From positions 36,646-100,645 of the forward strand of contig LUJM01000012.1 in assembly GCA_001689415.1 (NCBI GenBank): a stretch of DNA of 64,000 bases, written 5' to 3'. Every line of letters begins with the position of its first letter. Position 1 is the stretch's first letter. A model generated the notes under the pieces. That model worked only from the letters and a program-made list of their open reading frames with translations, was not told the origin of the DNA and made no database searches. This DNA is from Bacteroidales bacterium M2 (GTDB lineage Bacteria > Bacteroidota > Bacteroidia > Bacteroidales > Muribaculaceae). This document shows positions 35,330-44,906 of this stretch, in pieces. The translations under genes were made by a program, and so were the position numbers.

Positions 35330-35568
35330 TATTACGTTTTGATAGGTGGAGAAGGTGACGTCCTCCGGGTTTCAAGGTGCAAAATTCGTAAAAATTTTCG
35401 AATTACACCATATTATTAAGCAAAAAAGAATATATTTGCCGGGTAATTGCGTGTATAATGCCCTTCATTGCCATTATTTTGGTGCTATTGGCTTATTGAT
35501 AAAGAAAACCTATATCACTATAAGTTTGTTTCTTTTTTCTCATAAATTACATAAAACCGCATTGACAA

Positions 35569-36483
35569 ATGGATATAAAAGAAAGCATACTTGATACTAT
35601 CGGGGCAACCCCAATGGTGCATCTGAGTCGCATCAATACTGTAGATGGCGTAGATATATTTGCCAAGGTAGAGGGCTTTAATCCTACCGGAAGTATCAAA
35701 GACCGTATTGCCCTCAAGATGATTGAAGATGCCGAAGCTTCGGGTCGCCTTCGTCCGGGCATGACTATCATTGAGCCGACGTCGGGCAATACCGGTATCG
35801 GCCTTGCGATGTTGGGTGTTATAAAGGGATATGACGTAGAGATTGTGATGTCGGAGGGCGTTTCGGCTGAGCGCCGTATAATTATACGCAGCTATGGTGC
35901 GAAGGTTACGCTAACTCCGGCCGATCAAGGTACTGACGGTGCAATACGCATGGCTCATAAGCTTGTAGAGGAGAACCCGAACAAGTATTTTATGCCCGAC
36001 CAATTCGGTAATGCCTCGAATTATCAGGCTCATTATCAGAATACAGCGCTCGAAATATGGTCGCAGACCGGTGGAAATATCGACTATCTCGTGTGTGCTC
36101 TCGGCACTTCGGGAACGATAATGGGAATATCGCGCTTTCTCAAAGCGTTGAAGCCTGAAATAAAGATAGTGTGTGCGCATCCGGTGCGCGGTCATTATAT
36201 CCAGGGTCTCAAGAATATGGACGAGGCCATTGTGCCTGAAATTTACGACCCGTCGAAAATCTATATTCAAGAAATGGTATCGAGCGAGGAAGCAATAGAT
36301 ATGGCAAGGCAGATTATCAAGAAAGAGGGCATTTTTGTCGGTATGAGTTCTGGTGCCGCTATGTTAGCAGCTCTGCGCACTGCCGAGTCTGCCCCAAAAG
36401 GCTCCAACATTGTGGTGGTTTTCCCCGACAGGGCTGAGAAATATTTGTCTACCATTATGTTTGACCCGTATAAAGAATCCTGA
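35569..36483 (+). CDS. cysK: Cysteine synthase (O-acetylserine sulfhydrylase family)
   Basis: 304 residues. PLP enzyme making cysteine from O-acetylserine and sulfide. PLP lysine K44 lies in GFNPTGSIKDRIA; PTSGNTGIGLA is the substrate loop; GTSGTIMGISRFL binds the PLP phosphate; GMSSGAAMLAAL supplies the pyridine-nitrogen serine. MSEGVSAERRIIIRSYGA is closer to the CysM wording, so CysM-type specificity is possible. Stand-alone rightward gene, converging on trkA 92 bases away with no clear hairpin between. Confidence 0.93.
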   Translation: MDIKESILDTIGATPMVHLSRINTVDGVDIFAKVEGFNPTGSIKDRIALKMIEDAEASGRLRPGMTIIEPTSGNTGIGLAMLGVIKGYDVEIVMSEGVSAERRIIIRSYGAKVTLTPADQGTDGAIRMAHKLVEENPNKYFMPDQFGNASNYQAHYQNTALEIWSQTGGNIDYLVCALGTSGTIMGISRFLKALKPEIKIVCAHPVRGHYIQGLKNMDEAIVPEIYDPSKIYIQEMVSSEEAIDMARQIIKKEGIFVGMSSGAAMLAALRTAESAPKGSNIVVVFPDRAEKYLSTIMFDPYKES

Positions 36484-36575
36484 AAATACCGAATTCCTGC
36501 ATCTGGCTTTGCCTCGGCAGATTACGGCTTGGCGCGAAGGCGGTTTGTTACCGTTTCTTGCCAAAAACTGGAGCC

Positions 36576-37268
36576 TTAAGATACTTTTTTGTAAAATTTT
36601 ATCACTTTCTTGCGATTACCGAATATGGTTATCACATCGCCCTGTTGCACCGTATCGGTGCTTAGGTCTTCGATTACCTTTTGCCTTGGGCGTTTGATAC
36701 CGAGTATATTGACAGTACTTGTGGGGCGGCTCGCTGCGATGAGAGTCAAACCGTAGTTTCTTTTCAGTTTATCTGATAATTCGTTATACGAAATCCCGAG
36801 CATATAGTCTTGTACTCCGAAACTTACCACCATGGTATCGGCATCGACTTTGAGTGTTTTGACATCCGAGCCCAGTTCGAGTTCGTGGGTTAAGTCTTCT
36901 GCAGCCCTCTGTTCGGGCGTGATGATGCGGTCGATTTCGAAACTGCGGAGTATAGCTTCGTGCAGGGTATCGATAGCGCGGGCGTATATGTGTTTTACCC
37001 CGGCTTTTTTTAGAAGTGCTACGGTTTTGATGCTCGCGCCAAAGTTTTCGCCAATGGCAACAATCACAAGGTCGACATTGAGCAGTGGCAGCACGGCGAG
37101 TTGGCTCTCCTCGGTGGAATCGATGAGATATACTGTAGATATATAATTCTTTAGCGATTCGATACTCGACTGGCTGTTGTCGGCACCAATTACCTCGTGC
37201 CCCATTTCGGTAAGGTCGCGAGCGAGGTTTTCTCCATATATGCCAAGTCCGATAATAAGGAATTTCAT
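36576..37268 (-). CDS. trkA: TrkA/KtrA-type potassium uptake regulatory subunit
   Basis: 230 residues. Peripheral cytosolic ring protein that gates the TrkH/KtrB channel. One RCK-N domain (KFLIIGLGIYGENLARDLTEMGHEVIGAD, nucleotide-binding GxGxxG) and one RCK-C domain (from ~135; VQQGDVITIFGNRKKV at the end), i.e. the single-unit KtrA form rather than the duplicated enteric TrkA. Downstream of trkH by 23 bases on the same strand, so the two subunits are co-expressed. Confidence 0.92.
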   Translation of the reverse strand: MKFLIIGLGIYGENLARDLTEMGHEVIGADNSQSSIESLKNYISTVYLIDSTEESQLAVLPLLNVDLVIVAIGENFGASIKTVALLKKAGVKHIYARAIDTLHEAILRSFEIDRIITPEQRAAEDLTHELELGSDVKTLKVDADTMVVSFGVQDYMLGISYNELSDKLKRNYGLTLIAASRPTSTVNILGIKRPRQKVIEDLSTDTVQQGDVITIFGNRKKVIKFYKKVS

Positions 37269-37291
37269 ATGCAGTAGGTTATAACGTTTTT

Positions 37292-39151
37292 TCAGTTGAT
37301 TATTATATCATCAGATGGTAGCATTGGCGACCTGTCGGGTCGGTTGCCGATAAGTCCGCAAAGTACCGAGATAATGCCTACACGGCCTAAAAACATGGCC
37401 GTGGCAATTGCTATCTTCGACAAGTCGGAGAGCTGGTCGGTGATACCGAGGGACATGCCAACCGTGGTTATTGCCGAGAAACACTCGAACATCACAGCTT
37501 TCATCGGCAATTCGGGTTGCATCAGCATTATAGCAGCCGAATACATCACAACGGCAAGAATCGAAAAGCATATCACGGCATTGGCGCGGCGGATAGATGT
37601 CATAGCGATTGTCCTGCCGAAAACCGATACGCCTTTTTGTCCCCATACTATCGACCTGAGGTTGAGGAGCATGGCTGCGAATGCGTTAATCTTGATACCG
37701 CCACCCATCGACTGCGATGAGCATCCGATCCACATCAGCATCATTGCCATAAGGAAGGTAACGCCTATCCAGTCGGCCGGCCCGGAAACCGCAAAACCTG
37801 CAGTACGGACAGTGGCAGAGCAGAATGCCGACTGTATGATTCTTTTGCCAAGCGGAAGGCTGTACATAGAGTTGTTGTACTCGAAAAGGTAGAAACCGAT
37901 TGCACCACCTACAAATAATATGACTGTGAATATGAGTACCAGCTTGGTATTGAGATCGTAGACATGCTCTCGGTGGGAATACTGCCGGTGTTGTATTTTA
38001 GCTTTAATGCGCCTGAAGTATTCTACGAATGCGTCCTTGAAGTTTACAAGGTTGGGAAACCCGATGCCACCGGCAATGATAAGCACGGTCATTACGATAT
38101 AGAACATCTGGTTACCGTTGTAAAGCCTCGGGTCGGCAAGACCGTCGGGCAGGGTGGTAAAGCCGCCGTTGCAGAATGCCGACAAGGAGTGGAATGCCGA
38201 GAATGCCGCACGGTGTTCGAAATCGATAAACATATCATCGGGGAGGGTGACATATATCGCCACGGCTCCGAGGCACTCTACGCAAAGGGTGAATCCGAGG
38301 ATATACAGTATCACCGGCATAAGTGCGCTCATACTCTTGGAGTAGATAAAATCGCGCATGAGCAGCTGGTTGAATATCGAAGTCTTGCCACTGAAGAACA
38401 GCGCGAAGAAACTCGTGAAAGTAAGTACACCCAAAGCCCCGATCTGCATAAGTATCGCTATAACAAGCCAGCCCAGGGGTGTGAACGTGGCCGTTGCATC
38501 TACTGTCGATAGCCCCGTCATACTAACCGCGCTCGATGCCATAAACAATGCATCGATATATCGCAACGGCATGTTGGTGCAGCGAGGCAGCATCAGTACG
38601 AAGGAGCCTAAAAATATAAAAAAGAGGAAGCTTGCCGAGAGTATGAGCGAAGGGTTGGTGCGCCGCCCAAGCAGCTGCATGACACCGTAACAGAATTCAG
38701 CTATCGAGTAAAGTGTCAGGACGGTAAAGAGAAAGCCTCGGCTGTGTAGAAAATGCAGGCTTTCATTTATCTGGCTGTCGCCATGAGGGAATATTACCGG
38801 GATGAGGGTGAGCAAGATAAGAATGTCGGCAAGACGCCTTATAAACAGGCTTTCTCCGAGAAATTTCCGAAAGCGCAAGACCACATTATATAGAATGGCG
38901 CCGATAAATATGCCTTGGGATATGTGGAGGACATGCATCAGCAGTTTGCGGTCAACACTCCCACTGTCGTAGCCGACATAAATCAAAAGGGCGGTGAGGC
39001 ATACAAGCGAGGTGATGAAAACGACAACCCCCAACACCTTTGCCATGCCCTCGACTAAACCGTCGTAGCGTCGGCTCAAACGTGTCAGTCGCCCTCGAAA
39101 CCGTGGGCCAAGCGACAATAGCCGCAGTCTTTTGTGTAATCCCTCAAACAT
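37292..39151 (-). CDS. trkH: TrkH-family potassium uptake membrane subunit
   Basis: 619 residues, integral inner-membrane protein. After a basic N-terminus and four extra hydrophobic helices (~35-190), which are more than the basic TrkH/KtrB core has, come the four membrane-pore-membrane repeats: selectivity-filter-like ASSAVSMTGLSTVD, HSLSAFCNGGFTTLPDG, SATVRTAGFAVSG and FSAITTVGMSLGI. The glycines of these loops form the K+ filter. Partner trkA follows. Na+- or H+-coupled uptake cannot be distinguished. Confidence 0.92.
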   Translation of the reverse strand: MFEGLHKRLRLLSLGPRFRGRLTRLSRRYDGLVEGMAKVLGVVVFITSLVCLTALLIYVGYDSGSVDRKLLMHVLHISQGIFIGAILYNVVLRFRKFLGESLFIRRLADILILLTLIPVIFPHGDSQINESLHFLHSRGFLFTVLTLYSIAEFCYGVMQLLGRRTNPSLILSASFLFFIFLGSFVLMLPRCTNMPLRYIDALFMASSAVSMTGLSTVDATATFTPLGWLVIAILMQIGALGVLTFTSFFALFFSGKTSIFNQLLMRDFIYSKSMSALMPVILYILGFTLCVECLGAVAIYVTLPDDMFIDFEHRAAFSAFHSLSAFCNGGFTTLPDGLADPRLYNGNQMFYIVMTVLIIAGGIGFPNLVNFKDAFVEYFRRIKAKIQHRQYSHREHVYDLNTKLVLIFTVILFVGGAIGFYLFEYNNSMYSLPLGKRIIQSAFCSATVRTAGFAVSGPADWIGVTFLMAMMLMWIGCSSQSMGGGIKINAFAAMLLNLRSIVWGQKGVSVFGRTIAMTSIRRANAVICFSILAVVMYSAAIMLMQPELPMKAVMFECFSAITTVGMSLGITDQLSDLSKIAIATAMFLGRVGIISVLCGLIGNRPDRSPMLPSDDIIIN

Positions 39152-39191
39152 GATATTATAACATTGCTCTTTGTCTGAGGGTTCACATGAT

Positions 39192-40070
39192 TTATGGTCG
39201 GTGGCGGTAGGCTGTTGGGCTCATACCCATGACTTTGCTGAAAACACGCGAGAAATAATATGGGTCGGTAATGCCAACCTTGTGGCATACGCTGTTGATT
39301 TTCATATCGGTTTCATCGAGCAGCAAGCATGCGTGGCGTATTTTAAGCAGATTGAAGTACGATAGCGGAGAGTGGCCCGTGCGAGCTTTGAATACAGCCG
39401 AAAGATACGAAGGTGAGAATCCTGAAAACGACGATATTTCGGCAAGGGTAAGTGTGCGCTCTATGTTTTCGGTCATAAAATGCACGGTGGCATCGACAAT
39501 GTTTTGCTCGTCGCTGTGGTTGCCCGCCCGACGGTATTCGCGCAAGTAGAGCAGAGTACCTAAATAATGGTGGAATAGCGACATTGCGTAGCGCAGACCT
39601 TCGATGTGATACCCCGAATCGAGAGTCCGATATATTTCCTCAAAGAGCAGGCCGCGGTTGTGTATTCGCGAGTTGATGCCCGGCTTGATCTGATGCGGCA
39701 CGTTGCATCCGGCGGCGTAATGCGGTGCTAAATTGCCGCTGAAATGAATCCAGTATATTGTCCATGGACTATCTTCTTTCGCGCCATATGCATGCTTCTG
39801 ACCTGCGGGGAGTATAAAATAAGTGTCTTTCTGTACCTCATAGTAGCTTTCACCGATTCGATACCAGCCATGCCCGTCTGTACAGTAGATAAATAAATAT
39901 TCGCCGATTGGTTCGTTGCGCTCTATATAGTGGTTGGCTGCACAGGGATAATATCCAATATCGGTAATATGTAGCGACGATACTATGGCATCGTCTTTCA
40001 TCATATCAACTATCATTTTAGGCAGAACGATAGAGCGTTGACCGCTAAAACCTTCTCGAACTTTAAGCAT
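39192..40070 (-). CDS. AraC-family transcriptional regulator
   Basis: 292 residues from the ATG at 40070; a TTG at 40088 is open but lies inside a -7 box. N-terminal cupin-like sugar-sensing domain (GWYRIGESYYEVQKDTYFIL, WTIYWIHFSG), C-terminal double helix-turn-helix (LTLAEISSFSGFSPSYLSAVFK and INSVCHKVGITDPYYFSRVFSK). It is divergent from the sugar MFS-DUF5107-GH35-GH2 operon with 130 bases between the starts and is its likely activator or sensor. Ligand presumably a sugar released by the operon's enzymes (inference). Confidence 0.9.
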   Translation of the reverse strand: MLKVREGFSGQRSIVLPKMIVDMMKDDAIVSSLHITDIGYYPCAANHYIERNEPIGEYLFIYCTDGHGWYRIGESYYEVQKDTYFILPAGQKHAYGAKEDSPWTIYWIHFSGNLAPHYAAGCNVPHQIKPGINSRIHNRGLLFEEIYRTLDSGYHIEGLRYAMSLFHHYLGTLLYLREYRRAGNHSDEQNIVDATVHFMTENIERTLTLAEISSFSGFSPSYLSAVFKARTGHSPLSYFNLLKIRHACLLLDETDMKINSVCHKVGITDPYYFSRVFSKVMGMSPTAYRHRP

Positions 40071-40085
40071 ATTTTGAATTTTTCG

Positions 40086-40093
40086 CAAAGATA
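40086..40093 (-). promoter_or_regulatory. -7 box for the AraC regulator
   Basis: TATCTTTG on the minus strand matches TAnnTTTG. Transcription would begin near 40079, leaving a leader of about 9 bases before the ATG at 40070, and excluding the upstream TTG as start. Confidence 0.45.
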
Positions 40094-40160
40094 ATCATAA
40101 AAAGTAATATTGTCCATGCTTTATTTAGTAAAATACATTTTCGAGCAGCGGTAAAGGATG

Positions 40161-40168
40161 TAATTTTG
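40161..40168 (+). promoter_or_regulatory. -7 box for the sugar utilisation operon
   Basis: TAATTTTG, exact consensus, 33 bases before the MFS ATG. The -33 position has TTTTCG only, as expected of an activator-dependent promoter. The AraC protein probably binds the ~65 bases between the two -7 boxes, but I see no obvious direct repeat there. Confidence 0.55.
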
Positions 40169-40200
40169 CAGTCACAGAAGAAAATCTTTTTTGACATACC

Positions 40201-41586
40201 ATGAAAATCAATAAATCATTTATTTACTTCATATGCTGCGTTTCCGCCATGGGTGGCCTGTTGTTTGGCTACGACTGGGTGGTAATCGGCGGTGCAAAAC
40301 CGTTTTACGAAGCATACTTTGCCATATCCGACAATCCCTCGAAGCAGGGGCTGGCGATGAGTATAGCTATTGCCGGATGCCTTGTTGGTGCAATGGTGTC
40401 GGGATTCTTTGCCGACAGGTATGGTCGCAAGCCATTGTTGGTGTTTTCGGCCATTGTATTCCTACTGTCCGCATATATGACCGGCGCAGTCGATACCTTT
40501 GTGCCATTCCTTATTGCACGCTTGATAGGCGGTGTGGCTATAGGTGTAGCCTCGGGCCTGTCGCCAATGTACATCGCCGAGGTGTCGCCGTCGGACACTC
40601 GAGGACGAATGGTGTCGATCAACCAGCTCACAATCGTACTCGGCATACTTGCAGCCCAAATTGTCAATTATCTCATAGCCGAACCCATGCCTGCCGGTAT
40701 GGAACTGCCGCCTCTCGATTCGTGGAACTGTCAGTATGGCTGGCGATATATGTTCTGGGCCGAGGCTTTGCCCTCGATGCTGTTCCTGATGCTCGTCCTT
40801 TTTATTCCCGAGAGTCCGCGTTGGCTTATGATGAATGGTCGTGCGGATAAGGCATCGTCGATATTCACTTCGATAGGTGGTGGCGATTACGCAAAGGCCG
40901 AAATCGAAGCTATCGGAAAGGCAGATAAAGACCGATCGTGCGAGCGCGGTTTGTCGCTGACAGTTTTCCTGCGTAAACCGTATCTTTCGCTTATCGTGCT
41001 GGGTATTGTTATTGCAGTTTTCCAGCAATGGTGCGGTACCAATGTGATTTTCAACTACGCGCAGGAAATTTTTGCCAATGCCGGTTATGACCTTGGCGAG
41101 ATGCTCTTCAATATCGTGCTTACAGGTGTTACCAACGTGGTCTTTACGATTGTAGCCCTTTTTGCAGTCGACCGCATAGGCCGCAAAAAACTCATGCAGC
41201 TTGACTCGGGCGGACTGTTTGCGATATACCTTACCCTTGGCACTTGCTATTACTTTGGCGTGTCGGGCTTTATGATGGCCGTGCTTGTAATGCTGGCCAT
41301 AGCCTGCTACGCGATGACCCTTGGCCCGGTAACGTGGGTACTCCTGTCAGAGATATTCCCCAACAAGGTTCGCGGCATGGCAATGTCTGTCTGTACCTTT
41401 GCGCTATGGACCGGTTGCTTTACCCTTACCTACAGCTTCCCCCTGCTCAATAGTGGTTTCGGCAGCTACGGCACATTCTGGCTGTATGCGGCAATATGCC
41501 TTGCAGGTTTCATATATTTCAGTTCTAAACTTACAGAAACAAAGGGCAAGACCCTCGAACAAATAGAAAAAGAATTAACTCGATAA
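40201..41586 (+). CDS. Sugar porter family MFS transporter
   Basis: 461 residues, 12 predicted membrane helices, inner membrane. Sugar porter signatures: GGLLFGYDWVVIGGAKPFY in helix 1, GFFADRYGRKPLL, ARLIGGVAIGVASGLSPMYIAEVSPSDTRG, FIPESPRWLMMNGR after helix 6, FQQWCGTNVIFNYA in helix 7, and VDRIGRKKLM. It belongs with XylE/GalP-type H+ symporters, and likely imports the monosaccharide or small oligosaccharide released by the GH35 and GH2 enzymes. First gene of the operon; 11 bases to the next gene. Confidence 0.93.
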   Translation: MKINKSFIYFICCVSAMGGLLFGYDWVVIGGAKPFYEAYFAISDNPSKQGLAMSIAIAGCLVGAMVSGFFADRYGRKPLLVFSAIVFLLSAYMTGAVDTFVPFLIARLIGGVAIGVASGLSPMYIAEVSPSDTRGRMVSINQLTIVLGILAAQIVNYLIAEPMPAGMELPPLDSWNCQYGWRYMFWAEALPSMLFLMLVLFIPESPRWLMMNGRADKASSIFTSIGGGDYAKAEIEAIGKADKDRSCERGLSLTVFLRKPYLSLIVLGIVIAVFQQWCGTNVIFNYAQEIFANAGYDLGEMLFNIVLTGVTNVVFTIVALFAVDRIGRKKLMQLDSGGLFAIYLTLGTCYYFGVSGFMMAVLVMLAIACYAMTLGPVTWVLLSEIFPNKVRGMAMSVCTFALWTGCFTLTYSFPLLNSGFGSYGTFWLYAAICLAGFIYFSSKLTETKGKTLEQIEKELTR

Positions 41587-41597
41587 TAATAGGTACA

Positions 41598-44500
41598 ATG
41601 GTAAAAGCTTGGAAAGAAACAGTAGTCATACCGACATATGAAGTCGGTTCTCCGGAGAAGAATCCTATTTTTCTCGAAAATCGTGTATACCAAGGCTCTT
41701 CAGGCGTGGTCTATCCTTATCCTGTGATAGAGTCGATAGCAAACGAAAAGACCGACCACGAGTGGAATGCCGTTTTCATAGAAAATGAATATATCAAGGT
41801 AATGGTACTCCCCGAGCTCGGTGGACGCATTCAGATGGCTTACGATAAAATCAAGCAGCGTCACTTTGTATATTACAACCACGTAATCAAGCCCGCCCTT
41901 GTGGGCCTTGCGGGCCCTTGGATTTCGGGTGGCATAGAGTTCAACTGGCCTCAGCATCACCGCCCGTCGACATACATGCCTGTCGATTGCACTATCGAAG
42001 AGCATGCCGACGGCGCTGTCACAGTATGGGTAAACGAGTACGAGCGCATGTTCCACCAAAAGGGCATGGCGGGTTTTACACTTCGTCCCGGATGTGCATA
42101 TCTTGAAATCAAGGGCGTGCTATACAATCCCACCGACATACCGCAGACATTCCTGTGGTGGGCCAACCCGGCTGTTGCTGTAAACGACCAATACCGGTCG
42201 GTGTTCCCGCCTGATATCAATGCTGTATTCGACCATGGCAAACGTGCCGTATCGTCCTTCCCTATTGCCACTGGCACTTACTATAAAATGGACTACTCGG
42301 CAGGTGTCGACATTGCCAATTACCGCAATATCTTCGTGCCTACAAGCTATATGGGTGTGAACTCCAAATATGATTTCGAAGGCGGCTACGAATTCGATAC
42401 CGAGGCCGGTATGCTCCATGTTGCCAGCCACCATGTGAGTCCCGGCAAGAAACAGTGGACCTGGGGCAATGGTGATTTCGGACGTGCCTGGGACCGAAAC
42501 CTGACCGACGACGACGGCCCCTATATCGAGCTTATGGCAGGTGTGTATACCGAGAACCAGCCCGACTTCTCATGGCTGATGCCCTGCGAAGAAAAAGAGT
42601 TTGTGCAGTACTTCCTGCCATATCGCGAGCTTGGTGTGGTAAAAAATGCCACCAAGGATGTACTCATGAACATCGAACAAATAGCCGATTCCAAGGTGTG
42701 TGTCAAGCTTTTTGCAACCAACCGTCAGGAGATAATACTGATTATAAAATCTGATCATGGCGAGGTGCTGTACTGCAAGGAACATACCTTGTCGCCCGAG
42801 AACGTGCTGATTCAAGATATCGATACAGCCGGTATAGACATTGAAAATATCACACTCGAAATTAAGAACGCGCAAGGCCGACGTGTCATGATATGGCATG
42901 CCGAACCCGATGACATTCGTCCCATACCCGATGCCGCCGATGCTGCTTTGCGTCCGGTCGAAATAAAGACCAACGAACAGTTGTATCTCACCGGCCTGCA
43001 CCTCGAGCAGTACCGCCACGCCACATTCTCGCCTGTCGACTACTATGAGGAGGCTTTGCGCCGCGACCCCGATGATTACCGCTGCAACAATGCCCTCGGT
43101 CTGTGGTATCTGCGTAAATGCCGTTTCGATTTGGCTGCACAGTATCTTGCCAAGGCCGTAAAGGTGTTGATGAAACGCAATCCAAACCCCTACGACGGCG
43201 AGCCGATCTACAATCTCGGCCTGGCCATGAAATATCAGGGACGTTTTGATGAGGCTTACGACTATTTCAATAAAGCCACATGGAACGGCGCATGGCAGGA
43301 TGCCGCATACTTTGCTTGCGCCAAGATTTCTTCTCTGCAAGGTCGGTATGAGGATGCTCTCTACGAAACCGAGCGCTGCCTGCGTCGCAATACGCACAAC
43401 CATAAAGCCCGCGCCCTGCGTGCGGCCATGCTCTACAAGGCCGGCATGGTCGACGAGGCAATAGCGCTTTGCGATGAGTCGCTTGCTATCGACAGATTCA
43501 ACTATGCCTCCTTATTTGTAAAATACATCATAACCGACGACAAGGAGTTGATTACCCTCCTTGCAGACCTGATGCATGGTTCGTCGCATAATTATGATGA
43601 ACTGGCTCTTGAATTCTGTGATGACGGATTATACGAATATGCCGTAGAGGTGTGGAAAATTGCAGCAGCCCAAGGCGCTGTATCGTTGATGACAGAGTAT
43701 TATCTCGGTTTTGCCCTGTTGCGTTCGGGCGATGTTTACAGATCACGCAATGCTTTCGCTGCCGCAAAAGTCGGCAATCCTGAGCTGGTATTCCCGAATT
43801 CGTGCTTCGCAGTCCTCGCACTCGACACAGCACTGTCGGTCGATTCCGACGATGCCAACGCCCACTACCTGCTCGGCAATCTCTACTACGATAAACGCCA
43901 GTACGACATAGCCTTGTTGCATTGGGAGGCCGCTGCCGAGCTGGCTCCGCAGTTCCCTACCGTATGGAGAAACCTTGCTTTGGCATATTTCAACAAACGA
44001 CATGATGCCGACAAGGCACTCGAGTGTATGGAGCGTGCTTTTGCCCTCGACGAGTCCGACAGCCGCATTCTAATGGAACTCGACCAGCTGTATAAACGCA
44101 TGAACATATTGCCCTACAAACGCCTTGAATTGTTTGCCAAGCATCCCGATCTTGTTGCCATGCGCGACGACCTCGTACTTGAGGAGATAACACTTCTCAA
44201 CCAGACCGCACACTTCGGACATGCTCGCCAAAAACTCGACACCCACATTTTCCACCCTTGGGAAGGCGGCGAGGGCAAAGTGCCTCTGCAATATCAGATA
44301 TCGCGAGTAGAGTTGGCCAAGATTGCCATTTCCGGTGGTCGTTTCGACAATGCAATCAACCTGCTCGACGAGTGCCTCGTATATCCGCATCACCTCGGAG
44401 AAGGCAAGCTCTACGGCGCTCAGGAGAACGATTTTTACTACCTGCTCGGTATCTGCTATCAGGCAAAAGGCGATGTGGAAAAAGCTCGTGAATGCTTTAC

Positions 44501-44903
44501 CGAAGCTACTCTCGGCCCCACCGAACCGGCTGCGGCAATGTATTACAACGATGCCAAGCCCGACAAGATTTTCTACGCCGGCCTCGCCTTCCGCGCACTC
44601 GGTATGGAAGATAAAGCCCGCTCTTATTTCAACCGCCTTGTAAGCTACGGCAAGCAACACTATCACGACAAGGTGCAAATGGACTATTTCGCGGTATCCC
44701 TCCCCGACCTTCTTATATGGGACGGCGACCTCGACCTTGCCAACCGCAAGCACTGCCTCTATATGCTCGCCCTCGGTAGCTATGGTCTGGGCGATACGAA
44801 GCACTCGCAAAAGTACATCGGCGAACTTGTCGATCTTGATTGCAATCACCAGGGCGCTCAAGCTTTCGCTTCTCTTATAACACTATGTGAAAAAGTATTT
44901 TAA
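41598..44903 (+). CDS. DUF5107 and TPR-repeat protein
   Basis: 1101 residues, cytosolic (no signal peptide). Residues ~1-350 are the DUF5107 domain, with an aldose-epimerase-like beta-sandwich look (VMVLPELGGRIQMAYDKIKQRHFVYYN, GIEFNWPQHHRPSTYMPVD, WWANPAVAVNDQYRSVFP). Residues ~440-1090 are tetratricopeptide repeats (EEALRRDPDDYRCNNALGLWYLRK, AHYLLGNLYYDKRQYDIALLHW, FYYLLGICYQAKGDVEKARECF). Such proteins recur in sugar-catabolic loci but no reaction is established; sugar recognition or mutarotation in the cell is a possibility only. Sits between transporter and glycosidases in one operon; 3 bases to GH35. Confidence 0.9.
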   Translation: MVKAWKETVVIPTYEVGSPEKNPIFLENRVYQGSSGVVYPYPVIESIANEKTDHEWNAVFIENEYIKVMVLPELGGRIQMAYDKIKQRHFVYYNHVIKPALVGLAGPWISGGIEFNWPQHHRPSTYMPVDCTIEEHADGAVTVWVNEYERMFHQKGMAGFTLRPGCAYLEIKGVLYNPTDIPQTFLWWANPAVAVNDQYRSVFPPDINAVFDHGKRAVSSFPIATGTYYKMDYSAGVDIANYRNIFVPTSYMGVNSKYDFEGGYEFDTEAGMLHVASHHVSPGKKQWTWGNGDFGRAWDRNLTDDDGPYIELMAGVYTENQPDFSWLMPCEEKEFVQYFLPYRELGVVKNATKDVLMNIEQIADSKVCVKLFATNRQEIILIIKSDHGEVLYCKEHTLSPENVLIQDIDTAGIDIENITLEIKNAQGRRVMIWHAEPDDIRPIPDAADAALRPVEIKTNEQLYLTGLHLEQYRHATFSPVDYYEEALRRDPDDYRCNNALGLWYLRKCRFDLAAQYLAKAVKVLMKRNPNPYDGEPIYNLGLAMKYQGRFDEAYDYFNKATWNGAWQDAAYFACAKISSLQGRYEDALYETERCLRRNTHNHKARALRAAMLYKAGMVDEAIALCDESLAIDRFNYASLFVKYIITDDKELITLLADLMHGSSHNYDELALEFCDDGLYEYAVEVWKIAAAQGAVSLMTEYYLGFALLRSGDVYRSRNAFAAAKVGNPELVFPNSCFAVLALDTALSVDSDDANAHYLLGNLYYDKRQYDIALLHWEAAAELAPQFPTVWRNLALAYFNKRHDADKALECMERAFALDESDSRILMELDQLYKRMNILPYKRLELFAKHPDLVAMRDDLVLEEITLLNQTAHFGHARQKLDTHIFHPWEGGEGKVPLQYQISRVELAKIAISGGRFDNAINLLDECLVYPHHLGEGKLYGAQENDFYYLLGICYQAKGDVEKARECFTEATLGPTEPAAAMYYNDAKPDKIFYAGLAFRALGMEDKARSYFNRLVSYGKQHYHDKVQMDYFAVSLPDLLIWDGDLDLANRKHCLYMLALGSYGLGDTKHSQKYIGELVDLDCNHQGAQAFASLITLCEKVF

Positions 44904-44906
44904 GCA